From: Clostridium jeddahitimonense | GTDB lineage: Bacteria; Bacillota; Clostridia; Clostridiales; Clostridiaceae | Reading direction: 5' to 3' | Length of the DNA: 64,000 nucleotides | Assembly (NCBI GenBank): GCA_000753455.2 | Contig: LM994670.1 | Location: 1,447,873-1,511,872 of the forward strand | Shown here: one piece after another, positions 35,572-43,552 of the stretch | Position numbering within the stretch: position 1 is the stretch's first letter | Layout of the letters: each line of letters opens with the position of its first letter | The notes under the pieces: generated by a model | Told to the model about the DNA's origin: nothing | What the model saw: the letters and a program-made list of their open reading frames with translations, nothing else | Database searches by the model: none | Translations under genes and position numbers: made by a program

Positions 35572-36385
35572 TGCAGTTAAGAATATTTCAGCTGAAGATA
35601 AAAAGGTATTAAGAAAAGTTTTTAAACGTTCTATGTTTATAGGATGTTCATACAATTATGAAAGAATGCAATCATTAGGGTATCTATACGCTATGATTCC
35701 AGCTATAAAAGCTTACTATAAAGATGAGGAAGATAGAAAAGAAGCGTATAAAAGACACTTTGAACTTTTTAATACTACACCACATATTTGTAGCTTTATT
35801 ATGGGATTATCTACAGCTATGGAAAAGGAAAAAGCAAATAACGAGGATTTTGATACAACTTCAATCAATTCAGTAAAAGTAAGTTTAATGGGGCCATTAG
35901 CAGGTATAGGAGATTCATTATTCTGGGGAACTTTAAGAATTATAGCTGCAGGTATAGGTATATCATTAGCTGAACAAGGGAATATATTAGGTCCTTTATT
36001 ATTCTTATTAATATTTAACATTCCTCATTATATAGTTAGATATTTAGGAACTATGTATGGATTTGGATTAGGTAATGGATTCTTACAAAAGGCTTATGAA
36101 AGTGGAGCTATGGCGTTTGTTACTAAAGCAGCTAATATAGTTGGATTAATGGTAGTTGGAGCTATGACATGTTCTATGGTTAAGATAACATCTCCGTTAA
36201 TTCTTAATCTAGGTGGATCTGAATTAATTATACAAGATATATTAAATCAGATTTTCCCTAACCTTTTACCTTTAGTATTAACATTCTGCACATTTAACTT
36301 TATTAAAAAAGGTAAGAGTGTAAATGCAATATTAGTTGCATTACTAGTACTTGGAGTTCTAGGAAGAGTAGTAGGAATACTATAA
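35564..36385 (+). CDS. PTS mannose-family IID component
   Basis: This 273-residue protein contains SYNYERMQSLGYLYAMIPAI, FNTTPHICSFIMGLSTAMEKEKA and SLMGPLAGIGDSLFWGTLR, the core signatures of IID-Man. It ends in a hydrophobic segment. I chose ATG 35564 (MTNAVKN) after GAGGAGGATC; the frame is open upstream but only within IIC. Confidence 0.93.
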   Translation: MTNAVKNISAEDKKVLRKVFKRSMFIGCSYNYERMQSLGYLYAMIPAIKAYYKDEEDRKEAYKRHFELFNTTPHICSFIMGLSTAMEKEKANNEDFDTTSINSVKVSLMGPLAGIGDSLFWGTLRIIAAGIGISLAEQGNILGPLLFLLIFNIPHYIVRYLGTMYGFGLGNGFLQKAYESGAMAFVTKAANIVGLMVVGAMTCSMVKITSPLILNLGGSELIIQDILNQIFPNLLPLVLTFCTFNFIKKGKSVNAILVALLVLGVLGRVVGIL

Positions 36386-36393
36386 AATATATT

Positions 36394-36420
36394 TTATGCC
36401 TCTAATTTTTGGAGGCATAA
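36394..36420 (+). other. Intercistronic hairpin between IID and the SIS gene
   Basis: TTATGCCTC/GAGGCATAA stem without a T tract; likely an mRNA-stabilising or processing hairpin that sets different levels of transporter and enzyme. Confidence 0.55.
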
Positions 36421-36446
36421 AGTTTACTTGAAAAGGAGAATACGAT

Positions 36447-37511
36447 ATGGGAACAATGTTAGATTGTATTAATAGAATTCCTTCAATAATTAATAATATA
36501 TTAGATACAAGGGATAAAAATTATAAAGAACTTATTGAGGTGCTTTCAAAAAGAGAAGAAAAGATAGATGAATTAGTTTTTATAGCTTCTGGTACTTCAT
36601 ATAATTCAGCATTTGTAGCTAAGAATTTTATAGAAGATATTGCAGGAATAAGAGTTACTCTTATGTATCCAAATTTTTTTATAAATTATAATAAGATATT
36701 AAACAAAAATGCTCTTTATATAATTATCTCACAAGGTGGTTCTACTAAAGTAGCTTTTGATTCTGTTAATATGTTAAGAGAAAAAGGTTATTTAGTGGCT
36801 ACTATAACAGGTAGTATAGAGTCTATTATAGCTAAAGCTGGAGACATAAAAATAGATATGATGTGCGGAAAAGAAGAGTATTTATGGCGTACAATAGGAT
36901 ACTCTTCATCTGTAGTGAATAACTATTTAATTGGGTTAGAAATAGCTAAGTTATATAGTAAGATAGATGAAGAAATATATAATAAACATATAGATATGTT
37001 AAGAGCGATTCCTAATAATCATAGTAATCTTGTTAATAAAACATTATCATGGTATGAACAAAATAAAGAGGTACTTATAAACAATAAGTTAGTTATGCTT
37101 ACAGGAGCTGATGAACTATGGCCAGTTGCACAAGAAGCGGATATAAAACTAATGGAAACAATTACCTGTTTAACTAAAAGCTGTGAATTAGAAGAGTCAA
37201 TACATGGACCACAGAATGCTTTTAAGAAGGAAATGACAATTTTTATCCTACTTGATAAAAGTAAGGATTGTGATAAAGCACTATCTATTGCTGAATTCTG
37301 TAAGAAGGAAGCAGCTACATGTTTTATAGTTGGAGATAAAGTTTTAGATGATAGAGATTTACAAGTAGAAATAGTAGGGGAGAGCTTTAAAGCTCTTGAA
37401 TATATAACACCATTCCAAGTGCTATGTTATTTAATATCATGTGATATAGGGAGAGATCTTACAACTCCTATATATCCGCAACTTACAAAATATATAAACA
37501 AAACATTATAA
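36447..37511 (+). CDS. SIS-domain sugar-phosphate isomerase/deglycase
   Basis: This 354-residue protein has two SIS domains like the isomerase half of GlmS and the FrlB/GfrE/GfrF deglycases: IASGTSYNSAFVAKNF and YIIISQGGSTKVAFDSV in the first, GADELWPVAQEADIKLMET and ELEESIHGPQNAF in the second. It probably processes the phosphorylated product of the PTS, for example an Amadori compound or amino sugar. Known glucoselysine/fructoselysine PTS operons carry two such enzymes; this one carries one. AAAGGAG precedes the ATG. Confidence 0.85.
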   Translation: MGTMLDCINRIPSIINNILDTRDKNYKELIEVLSKREEKIDELVFIASGTSYNSAFVAKNFIEDIAGIRVTLMYPNFFINYNKILNKNALYIIISQGGSTKVAFDSVNMLREKGYLVATITGSIESIIAKAGDIKIDMMCGKEEYLWRTIGYSSSVVNNYLIGLEIAKLYSKIDEEIYNKHIDMLRAIPNNHSNLVNKTLSWYEQNKEVLINNKLVMLTGADELWPVAQEADIKLMETITCLTKSCELEESIHGPQNAFKKEMTIFILLDKSKDCDKALSIAEFCKKEAATCFIVGDKVLDDRDLQVEIVGESFKALEYITPFQVLCYLISCDIGRDLTTPIYPQLTKYINKTL

Positions 37512-37547
37512 GAAAGAAAATAAATTAATAAATATAACCGCATTTAT

Positions 37548-37578
37548 CTAGCTAAATATTATTTAGCTAGATTTTTGT
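37548..37578 (+). terminator. Terminator of the PTS operon
   Basis: ATCTAGCTAAATA and its complement form a strong hairpin followed by TTTTTG. Confidence 0.9.
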
Positions 37579-37667
37579 TTGCAAATATAGTTTTAATTAG
37601 AACTAGAGTTCATAAGTTTTAATTTCTCCCAATATATTATTATATAGTAATCTATCTAGGAGAAAGC

Positions 37668-39245
37668 ATGTTTAAAAATCAAGAGTATTTAGGTGTAGAA
37701 TATTTAGGCAGAGATAATATCAAAATATCTGAGTATGAAAAAAAGGTATGCAACTTTTACTTAATTAAAAATAGCAAAGATACAGAGAGTTATTACACTA
37801 TCAATAATAAGGATTACTTTATTCTACAAGAATCAAAAAGAGTAAAAGAAAAGAGAAATATACTTTATGAAGAATGTGAAATAGTCATTTTTGAAGATGA
37901 GTTAATTGTAAATGAAGAAATATTTACATGTGGAAAGAAAAAAATAGTAGATGTAAATATAAAGGAAGATTTTTTATATGCATTGGCATTATATTATATA
38001 ACAAATGAAAATAGAGAAAGTGGACAAGAAATAATAAGTCAATTAGGAGATATTTATATATATAAATTGTTAGAGAATGAATTTGATATAGAAGAAAAGA
38101 AAAAAATAATAGATTTATTAAACTTATGTATATCAGATAGAAAAAGTAGATTCAAAGAGGGTAAAATTAATATAAAGAATAATTTAATAATAAATGAAAA
38201 TGAATGTTTAATAGAAATATTAAATGAGATATTGAGTGATGATAAATCTAAATTATTATGGGATTATAATTATGATTATAGTAGAGCAACTTCAAAAAAT
38301 AGGATGATAGAAGATAATTATGTATTTATAAAACCAAAAGTAGGTTATGGAGAGATTACTGAAATAATTATAGGAAGTAAGAGGTTAAATATTTGTCTTA
38401 AGGTAAAAGTTGAAGGAGAAGTTAAAGATAAAGAGACTAATTTGAAGTTAGACTCTCATATATTTAGAGAATACATTATAGTATTAAATGGTAGATTAAA
38501 TCAAAGTTATATATGGTGTAAGCTTTCTAATGAACTTAAGTCAAAATACAAAAAAAGAAAGCTTATAAAATCAATAAACAATATATATGGAGAAGAGATT
38601 ATTACTTTAGATTTAACTAAGATAGAGATAACAAATCATAAATTGCTAAGATCTTTAGACATAGAAACTGTAGCCAAATATCTTTATAAAATAGAGGAAT
38701 TAAAGATTAGGCAGGGTATTTTGAAAAATATAATTAAAGATAGGTATGTAAATGAGAGAGATAAAGATATTATTACAGAAATTAAGAAAAGGTATAGGGT
38801 AGATGAATTTGGATTATATCATCCTATAGGAGTGGTTAAAAGTAAAGGAGAAGAGGAGTTTCAAATATATTCAACTAAGTTTTTTGAATGGAAAATTGAG
38901 AAATATCCAAAGAATAAATTAGAAAATGAAATATTAAAAGAATATGCAACAATATTAGATAATGAAGTATTAAAACCTGTTGATTCAATATATAATGAGT
39001 ATAAAGAGATAAAAGAGCAAAAAAAGAAGTTAGAATATAAAGTTAATGTTGTCAGAATTTCTTCAGCAATATTAAATAAGGAAATATTTATTTGGGATAA
39101 GAAGTACGAAAAAGAAAAGCGAGAAACTGATAAAGTATTAAATATTAATGTTGTTATTGGTGGGAAAGTAAAAGTATTTATAAAAGTTATAAATGATATA
39201 AATATTAGGCAGGATTCCTATAGCACTATTACAAGGTGTGATTAA
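37668..39245 (+). CDS. Unrecognised 525-residue soluble protein
   Basis: I do not recognise a family. The protein is hydrophilic, rich in Lys, Glu, Asn and Ile, has no signal peptide or membrane helix, and alternates predicted beta strands (residues 200-300, KPKVGYGEITEIIIGSKRLNICLKV) with helical stretches. Near the C-terminus, YGLYHPIG-like text (DEFGLYHPIGVVKSKGEEEFQIYS) and a coiled stretch (EYKEIKEQKKKLEYKV) stand out. Its stop overlaps the next gene by eight bases, so the two form a unit. AGGAG precedes the ATG. Confidence 0.75.
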   Translation: MFKNQEYLGVEYLGRDNIKISEYEKKVCNFYLIKNSKDTESYYTINNKDYFILQESKRVKEKRNILYEECEIVIFEDELIVNEEIFTCGKKKIVDVNIKEDFLYALALYYITNENRESGQEIISQLGDIYIYKLLENEFDIEEKKKIIDLLNLCISDRKSRFKEGKINIKNNLIINENECLIEILNEILSDDKSKLLWDYNYDYSRATSKNRMIEDNYVFIKPKVGYGEITEIIIGSKRLNICLKVKVEGEVKDKETNLKLDSHIFREYIIVLNGRLNQSYIWCKLSNELKSKYKKRKLIKSINNIYGEEIITLDLTKIEITNHKLLRSLDIETVAKYLYKIEELKIRQGILKNIIKDRYVNERDKDIITEIKKRYRVDEFGLYHPIGVVKSKGEEEFQIYSTKFFEWKIEKYPKNKLENEILKEYATILDNEVLKPVDSIYNEYKEIKEQKKKLEYKVNVVRISSAILNKEIFIWDKKYEKEKRETDKVLNINVVIGGKVKVFIKVINDINIRQDSYSTITRCD

Positions 39246-39693
39246 AATTAAATACTTTAATAGTTTTATAAAAGGATGGAATGATTTTGGTGACTATACT
39301 TTTAAGGAAATAGTCAAAATAAATATAACCTCTTCATTATTATATGTAGTATTAATATCCTTTTCTATAAAATTAACTTCATATATATTAAGGATTAATA
39401 AAAATGAAAATATAAAACTATATGCTCTTATAATATTTTTTAGTGGATTAGTATTAGTTTTATACGCATTAGCATTACCATTTTTTCTTAAAGTAAGCAA
39501 AAAGATTTTCTCTAATATTATAAAATTTATAGGAGTAATAATATGTTGCTTCCTAACAAGTATTACAATTGAGAAAATATATTATGTTGAGATAGGGAAG
39601 TATTATTATCTTTTATGTTTATCAGGGATAATCTTATCTATTGATGCTAAATACACATATATAAAACTAAAAAATGTAATGTTAGAAAAATAA
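39238..39693 (+). CDS. Unrecognised four-helix membrane protein
   Basis: This 151-residue protein has about four hydrophobic helices (SSLLYVVLISFSIKLTSYIL, LIIFFSGLVLVLYALALPFF, FIGVIICCFLTSITI, YYLLCLSGIILSI) with short basic loops. The GTG start overlaps the stop of the preceding unrecognised gene, so the pair is likely cotranslated as a soluble protein and its membrane partner. No family match is recalled. A terminator follows. Confidence 0.7.
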   Translation: MIKIKYFNSFIKGWNDFGDYTFKEIVKINITSSLLYVVLISFSIKLTSYILRINKNENIKLYALIIFFSGLVLVLYALALPFFLKVSKKIFSNIIKFIGVIICCFLTSITIEKIYYVEIGKYYYLLCLSGIILSIDAKYTYIKLKNVMLEK

Positions 39694-39704
39694 ATATAGA
39701 TGTG

Positions 39705-39740
39705 AACCTCAAATGATAGATAATCATCTGAGGTTTTTTA
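39705..39740 (+). terminator. Rho-independent terminator
   Basis: AACCTCAAATGAT/ATCATCTGAGGTT arms followed by TTTT. Confidence 0.85.
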
Positions 39741-39814
39741 TATGTAAAATAAAATTGATGAATATATTTAGAAATATGTAAATAAATATATATTATAGCG
39801 TAGGTGTAAATGGT

Positions 39815-39858
39815 ATCATTAAAGAGAGGAGGTAAAATATTAAGAAGGCTTTAATGAT
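39815..39858 (+). promoter_or_regulatory. Hairpin carrying a strong Shine-Dalgarno in its loop
   Basis: ATCATTAAAG (39815-39824) and CTTTAATGAT (39849-39858) are perfect complements. The 24-base loop holds AGAGGAGGT. The only open frame after this site is a short leader starting at a non-ATG codon that stops before the IIB gene. Confidence 0.45.
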
Positions 39859-39879
39859 AGGGGGAATAGAATAAATAAT

Positions 39880-40185
39880 ATGAAAATAATTCTAGTTTGC
39901 TCAATAGGAATGTCTTCAGGTGAGTTAGTAAAGAAAATGAAGAGGATATCTGATGAGAGAAAGCTTGATTTAGATATTAAAGGCATCGGATACACAGATA
40001 TTATTGATGAAATAGATGGAGCCGATGTAATTTTGCTTGGACCTCAAGTAAAGTACTTACTAAGAAAAGTTGTTGAAATAGCAGAGCCCATGGACATACC
40101 AGTTGAAATTATTAATCACTTAACATATGGCATGAGAAATGCTGAGAAGGTAATAGATTTTGCAATAAATATAATTAAAAAATAA
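39880..40185 (+). CDS. Orphan PTS lactose/cellobiose-family IIB component
   Basis: This 101-residue cytosolic IIB-Lac/Chb protein has the phospho-cysteine loop VCSIGMSSGELVKKM (Cys at residue 7), ILLGPQVKYLL and a C-terminal helix. It stands without IIA or IIC partners, so it may complement a transporter elsewhere or serve as a phosphorylation sensor. The ribosome-binding site is distant (GGGGG about 15 bases before the ATG). A large hairpin region follows. Confidence 0.85.
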   Translation: MKIILVCSIGMSSGELVKKMKRISDERKLDLDIKGIGYTDIIDEIDGADVILLGPQVKYLLRKVVEIAEPMDIPVEIINHLTYGMRNAEKVIDFAINIIKK

Positions 40186-40188
40186 ATT

Positions 40189-40268
40189 AAACTAAGGGAT
40201 AAATAATGAACTGTCTTATATCTGCTTGACAGAGAGCTGTTCATATTGTCTCTTAGTTTTTATTTTAA
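40189..40268 (+). terminator. Large structured terminator after the orphan IIB gene
   Basis: Outer arms AAACTAAG and CTTAGTTT enclose a second pairing ATGAAC/GTTCAT with an inner TGTC/GACA, and TTTTTATTTT follows. It is larger than neighbouring terminators and might include a small regulatory RNA. Confidence 0.65.
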
Positions 40269-40353
40269 AGAATAAAATTATTAAACTTATATTCAAAATT
40301 ATAGAAAGATGAATATAACTTTTAATAAAGTTAATAATATGAATGAATTTAAG

Positions 40354-40382
40354 TTATCATAAACAAAGAAATATGGTATAAT
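40354..40382 (+). promoter_or_regulatory. Promoter of ldh
   Basis: TTATCA, a 17-base spacer and TATAAT with TGG before it (extended -10), about 75 bases before the ldh start. Confidence 0.6.
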
Positions 40383-40454
40383 ATAGCGAAGGATAATTAT
40401 TATTTAAAGAAAATATTTATTATATAAATATTAGTCTAAAGAAGAGGTGGCAAA

Positions 40455-41393
40455 ATGAGCAAGATATCAATTATAGGCGCAGGATCAATAGGAGCTACAA
40501 CAGCTTTTGCATTGTTACAGAAAGGTGTAGCAAGAGAGATTGTAATTAATGATATAAATCAAGAAAAGGCACTAGGTGAAGTATTGGATTTAATGCATGG
40601 AAGTTCACTATGTAGACCTTGTAATGTAACTTTAGGAACACTTGAAGATACAAAAGATTCAGATGTAGTAATTATAACAGCAGGGTTAAATCAAAAGCCT
40701 GGTGAAACTAGATTAGATTTAGTAGATAAAAATTATTCTATTTTTAAAGATTTTATTCCTAAAATAGCAAAAGCTAGTCCAAATGCTATATTATTAGTAG
40801 TTTCAAATCCGGTAGATGTATTAGCTTATATGACATATAAGTTATCAGGTTTCCCTAAAGAAAGAGTAATAGGTTCTGGTACAGTATTAGATACAGCGAG
40901 ACTTAGAAGTTTACTAGGAAAATATTTTGAAATAGATGGTAGAACTGTTGATGGATTTGTAATGGGTGAGCATGGTGATAGTGAGTTTGTTCCTTGGTCA
41001 TCTTTAAGAATTGGAACTATTCCAGTTAAGAGCTTCTCAGAACAATATTCTATAGAATGGGATAAAGAAACTGAAAAAGTTATAGCTGAAGATGTGAAAA
41101 ATTGTGCTTATGAGGTTATTAATCGTAAGGGAGCTACAGCTTTTGCAGTAGCAGTTGCTTTAGTTAGAATAGTAGAGGCACTTTTAAGAGATGAAAAAAC
41201 TATATTAACAGTATCAACACTTTTAAATGACTACTGTGGTGTAAGTGACACATATTTAAGTGTTCCAACTGTTGTAGGAAAAAATGGAGTTGAAAAAGTG
41301 CTTAGTGTTGATTTTTCAGATGAAGAAAAAGAAAAATTCACATCATCTGCTAGAATAATGAGAGAATATATTGATAGAATAAATGGAAAATAA
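40455..41393 (+). CDS. ldh: L-lactate dehydrogenase
   Basis: This 312-residue NAD-dependent enzyme reduces pyruvate to L-lactate. It has a Rossmann GAGSIGATTAFAL motif, DLMHG, ITAGLNQKPGETRLDL (substrate-loop Arg), VSNPVDVLAYM and the catalytic His173 in GEHGDSEFVPWS. Length and motifs are standard for the Firmicute enzyme. GAGGTGG precedes the ATG. No clear terminator is seen before the trpS T-box. Confidence 0.95.
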   Translation: MSKISIIGAGSIGATTAFALLQKGVAREIVINDINQEKALGEVLDLMHGSSLCRPCNVTLGTLEDTKDSDVVIITAGLNQKPGETRLDLVDKNYSIFKDFIPKIAKASPNAILLVVSNPVDVLAYMTYKLSGFPKERVIGSGTVLDTARLRSLLGKYFEIDGRTVDGFVMGEHGDSEFVPWSSLRIGTIPVKSFSEQYSIEWDKETEKVIAEDVKNCAYEVINRKGATAFAVAVALVRIVEALLRDEKTILTVSTLLNDYCGVSDTYLSVPTVVGKNGVEKVLSVDFSDEEKEKFTSSARIMREYIDRINGK

Positions 41394-41454
41394 AAATATA
41401 AAAAGGTTGAATATGGTAAAAGTTTGTTATACAATATATTCAAATAGAATAAAG

Positions 41455-41720
41455 TAATCCTATGAAGAGGAAGAGTAGGTAAATCTAGATTCAATAAAGA
41501 GAGTTAAGAATGGTGAGATCTTAGCAAGAAAAGATTTAGTGAATGGACCTTAGAGGAATTAGCAGAAATTTTTATAAGAGTATGTGATATGGTGGTCTGC
41601 ATCTTATAGCAGAGAGAGTATGTTAGTACTTGAGTTTGAGAGGTATAATTTTTAATTATACAATTTAGGTGGTACCACGGATTATATCCGCCCTATTATT
41701 ATAATAGGGCGGTTTTTTGT
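41455..41720 (+). promoter_or_regulatory. T-box riboswitch of trpS
   Basis: The leader contains a stem I region from GAAGAGGAAGAGTAGG, a specifier loop with GAATGGAC giving the Trp codon TGG (41544-41546), the conserved T-box AGGTGGTACCACGG (41667-41680), and a terminator CCGCCCTATTAT/ATAATAGGGCGG followed by TTTTTT (41688-41718). Uncharged tRNA-Trp would stabilise the antiterminator. It fills most of the 365-base gap between ldh and trpS. Confidence 0.95.
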
Positions 41721-41758
41721 TATAAATTTTTAATTAGTATTTTATAGGAGTGAGATGA

Positions 41759-42769
41759 ATGAATAAAGAAATAATTTTAACAGGGGATAGACCAACAGGT
41801 AAATTACATTTAGGTCATTATATAGGATCTTTAAGAAATAGAGTCAAATTACAGGAGACAGGTAAGTACGATAGTTTTATTATGATAGCTGACCAACAAG
41901 CTTTAACAGATAATGCTAGGAATCCTGAAAAAATAAGAAAAAGCTTAATAGAAGTTACTTTAGATTATTTAGCAGTAGGAATAGATCCAACTAAATCTAC
42001 TATATTTGTACAATCTCAAATACAAGAGTTAAATGAGCTAACTATGCATTATTTGAATCTAGTTACAGTATCTAGGTTAAATAGAAATCCTACTGTAAAA
42101 GAAGAAATAAAATTAAGAAATTTTGAGAATAGTATACCAGCAGGATTTTTAATATATCCTGTAAGTCAAGCTGCTGATATAACAGCTTTTAAGGCTAATT
42201 TAGTGCCTGTAGGGGAAGACCAACTACCTATGATTGAGCAGTCTAGAGAAATTGTTAGGACATTTAACTCAATATATGGAAATGTATTAGTAGAACCAAA
42301 GGCGATGGTTCCAGAGGATACCTTAGGAAGATTGCCAGGAATAGATGGCAAAGCCAAAATGAGTAAATCTTTAGGGAATGCGATATATATTTCAGATGAA
42401 GCTGATGTTATTACTAAAAAGATTATGAGTATGTATACAGATCCTAACCATATAAGAGTTTCTGATCCGGGCAAAGTTGAAGGAAATACAGTCTTTGTTT
42501 ATTTAGATGCTTTTTGTAAAGATAAGGAACAGGTTATTAATTTGAAAGAGCATTATAAAAGAGGAGGCTTAGGAGATGTAAAGGTAAAAAGGTATCTAAA
42601 TGAAGTGATACAAGCGGAGTTAGAGCCTATAAGAAAAAGAAGAAGTGAATTTGAAAAGGATATAGATTATGTCTATAAAGTATTGAAAGAAGGAAGTGGA
42701 AAGGCTAGGGAAGTTGCAAGCAAGACTACAAAAGAAGTAAGAGAAGCTATAGGAATAGAATACTTTTAA
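41759..42769 (+). CDS. trpS: Tryptophanyl-tRNA synthetase
   Basis: This 336-residue class I aminoacyl-tRNA synthetase has the HIGH equivalent in [13 protein letters not shown] and the KMSKS motif in [21 protein letters not shown] and [16 protein letters not shown] are typical TrpS segments. The length is normal. It is controlled by the upstream Trp T-box and ends at a terminator, so it is monocistronic. GGAGTGAG precedes the ATG at 41759. Confidence 0.96.
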   Translation: MNKEIILTGDRPTGKLHLGHYIGSLRNRVKLQETGKYDSFIMIADQQALTDNARNPEKIRKSLIEVTLDYLAVGIDPTKSTIFVQSQIQELNELTMHYLNLVTVSRLNRNPTVKEEIKLRNFENSIPAGFLIYPVSQAADITAFKANLVPVGEDQLPMIEQSREIVRTFNSIYGNVLVEPKAMVPEDTLGRLPGIDGKAKMSKSLGNAIYISDEADVITKKIMSMYTDPNHIRVSDPGKVEGNTVFVYLDAFCKDKEQVINLKEHYKRGGLGDVKVKRYLNEVIQAELEPIRKRRSEFEKDIDYVYKVLKEGSGKAREVASKTTKEVREAIGIEYF

Positions 42770-42791
42770 AAAAGTAGATGTAAATATTGAA

Positions 42792-42830
42792 AGATGCAAT
42801 ATACAATTTTAAGTGTATTACATCTTTTTA
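42792..42830 (+). terminator. Terminator of trpS
   Basis: GATG/CATC and ATATAC/GTGTAT arms followed by TTTTTA. Confidence 0.75.
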
Positions 42831-42900
42831 TATTTATCATAAAGATAGAAAAGTTAGAATATAAATTCTATAGGGGTAAGTATTTTTTTTGAGGTGAAAA

Positions 42901-43443
42901 ATGGATAATATTCTAGTTATTTATAAGTCTATATATGGAAGTACTAAAAAGTATGCTAAATGGATAGCTGAGGATTTAAACTGTAATGTCGTGGAAGTAA
43001 AGAAAGTAAAAATTAAAGATTTAGAAAATTATAAAACTATTATTTATGGAGGAGGCTTATATGCAAGTGGAATAAGCGGAGTATCATTTATAAAGAAAAA
43101 TTATAATAAATTAAAAGATAAAAATATAATAGTTTTTACTGTTGGTTTGTCTGATCCTAAAATGAAAGAGAACTTCGAGAGTATTAAAAATAGGAATTTT
43201 AATGAAGATATGATGAAAAATATAACTTTTTTCAACCTAAGGGGAGCTATAGATTATAAGGGGTTATCAAAGATTCACAGTATAATGATGGAAATGCTTA
43301 AAAGAACAATAACTAAAAAAGATGCAAAAGATATAACTGACGAAGAAATGTTATTACTTAAAACTTATGGATATAAAGTGGATTTTATAGATAGGAATAC
43401 AATAGCTCCGATTATTGAACTAGTTAAAAATAGTTTGAAATAA
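42901..43443 (+). CDS. Flavodoxin-domain protein (HemG-like)
   Basis: This 180-residue flavodoxin-fold protein has the FMN phosphate loop YKSIYGSTKKYAKWIAEDL and the IIYGGGLYASGISGVSFIKK strand-loop. It resembles the flavodoxin-domain/protoporphyrinogen-oxidase-like proteins common in clostridia, which likely serve as FMN-dependent redox proteins. No haem-synthesis genes are nearby, so that role is unsupported here. GAGGTG precedes the ATG. Confidence 0.8.
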   Translation: MDNILVIYKSIYGSTKKYAKWIAEDLNCNVVEVKKVKIKDLENYKTIIYGGGLYASGISGVSFIKKNYNKLKDKNIIVFTVGLSDPKMKENFESIKNRNFNEDMMKNITFFNLRGAIDYKGLSKIHSIMMEMLKRTITKKDAKDITDEEMLLLKTYGYKVDFIDRNTIAPIIELVKNSLK

Positions 43444-43457
43444 TATTAATAAATAAA

Positions 43458-43487
43458 AAAGGCTGATAAATTTCAGTCTTTTTGTTA
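43458..43487 (+). terminator. Rho-independent terminator
   Basis: AAAGGCTGA/TTCAGTCTTT hairpin followed by TT after the flavodoxin gene. Confidence 0.75.
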
Positions 43488-43552
43488 TATAAAACACATG
43501 TAATAATATGGTAAAATATTATAAAAGAATATTTAAGGTGGGGTTGAGAAGT

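Noticed and set aside
37668..39693. Toxin-antitoxin or phage-defence pair
   Set aside because: Overlapping genes of unknown function suggest a complex, but no nuclease, kinase, TIR, HEPN or other effector motif is visible.
42901..43443. True protoporphyrinogen oxidase (hemG)
   Set aside because: Only the flavodoxin fold is evident and no haem-biosynthesis genes are in the window.
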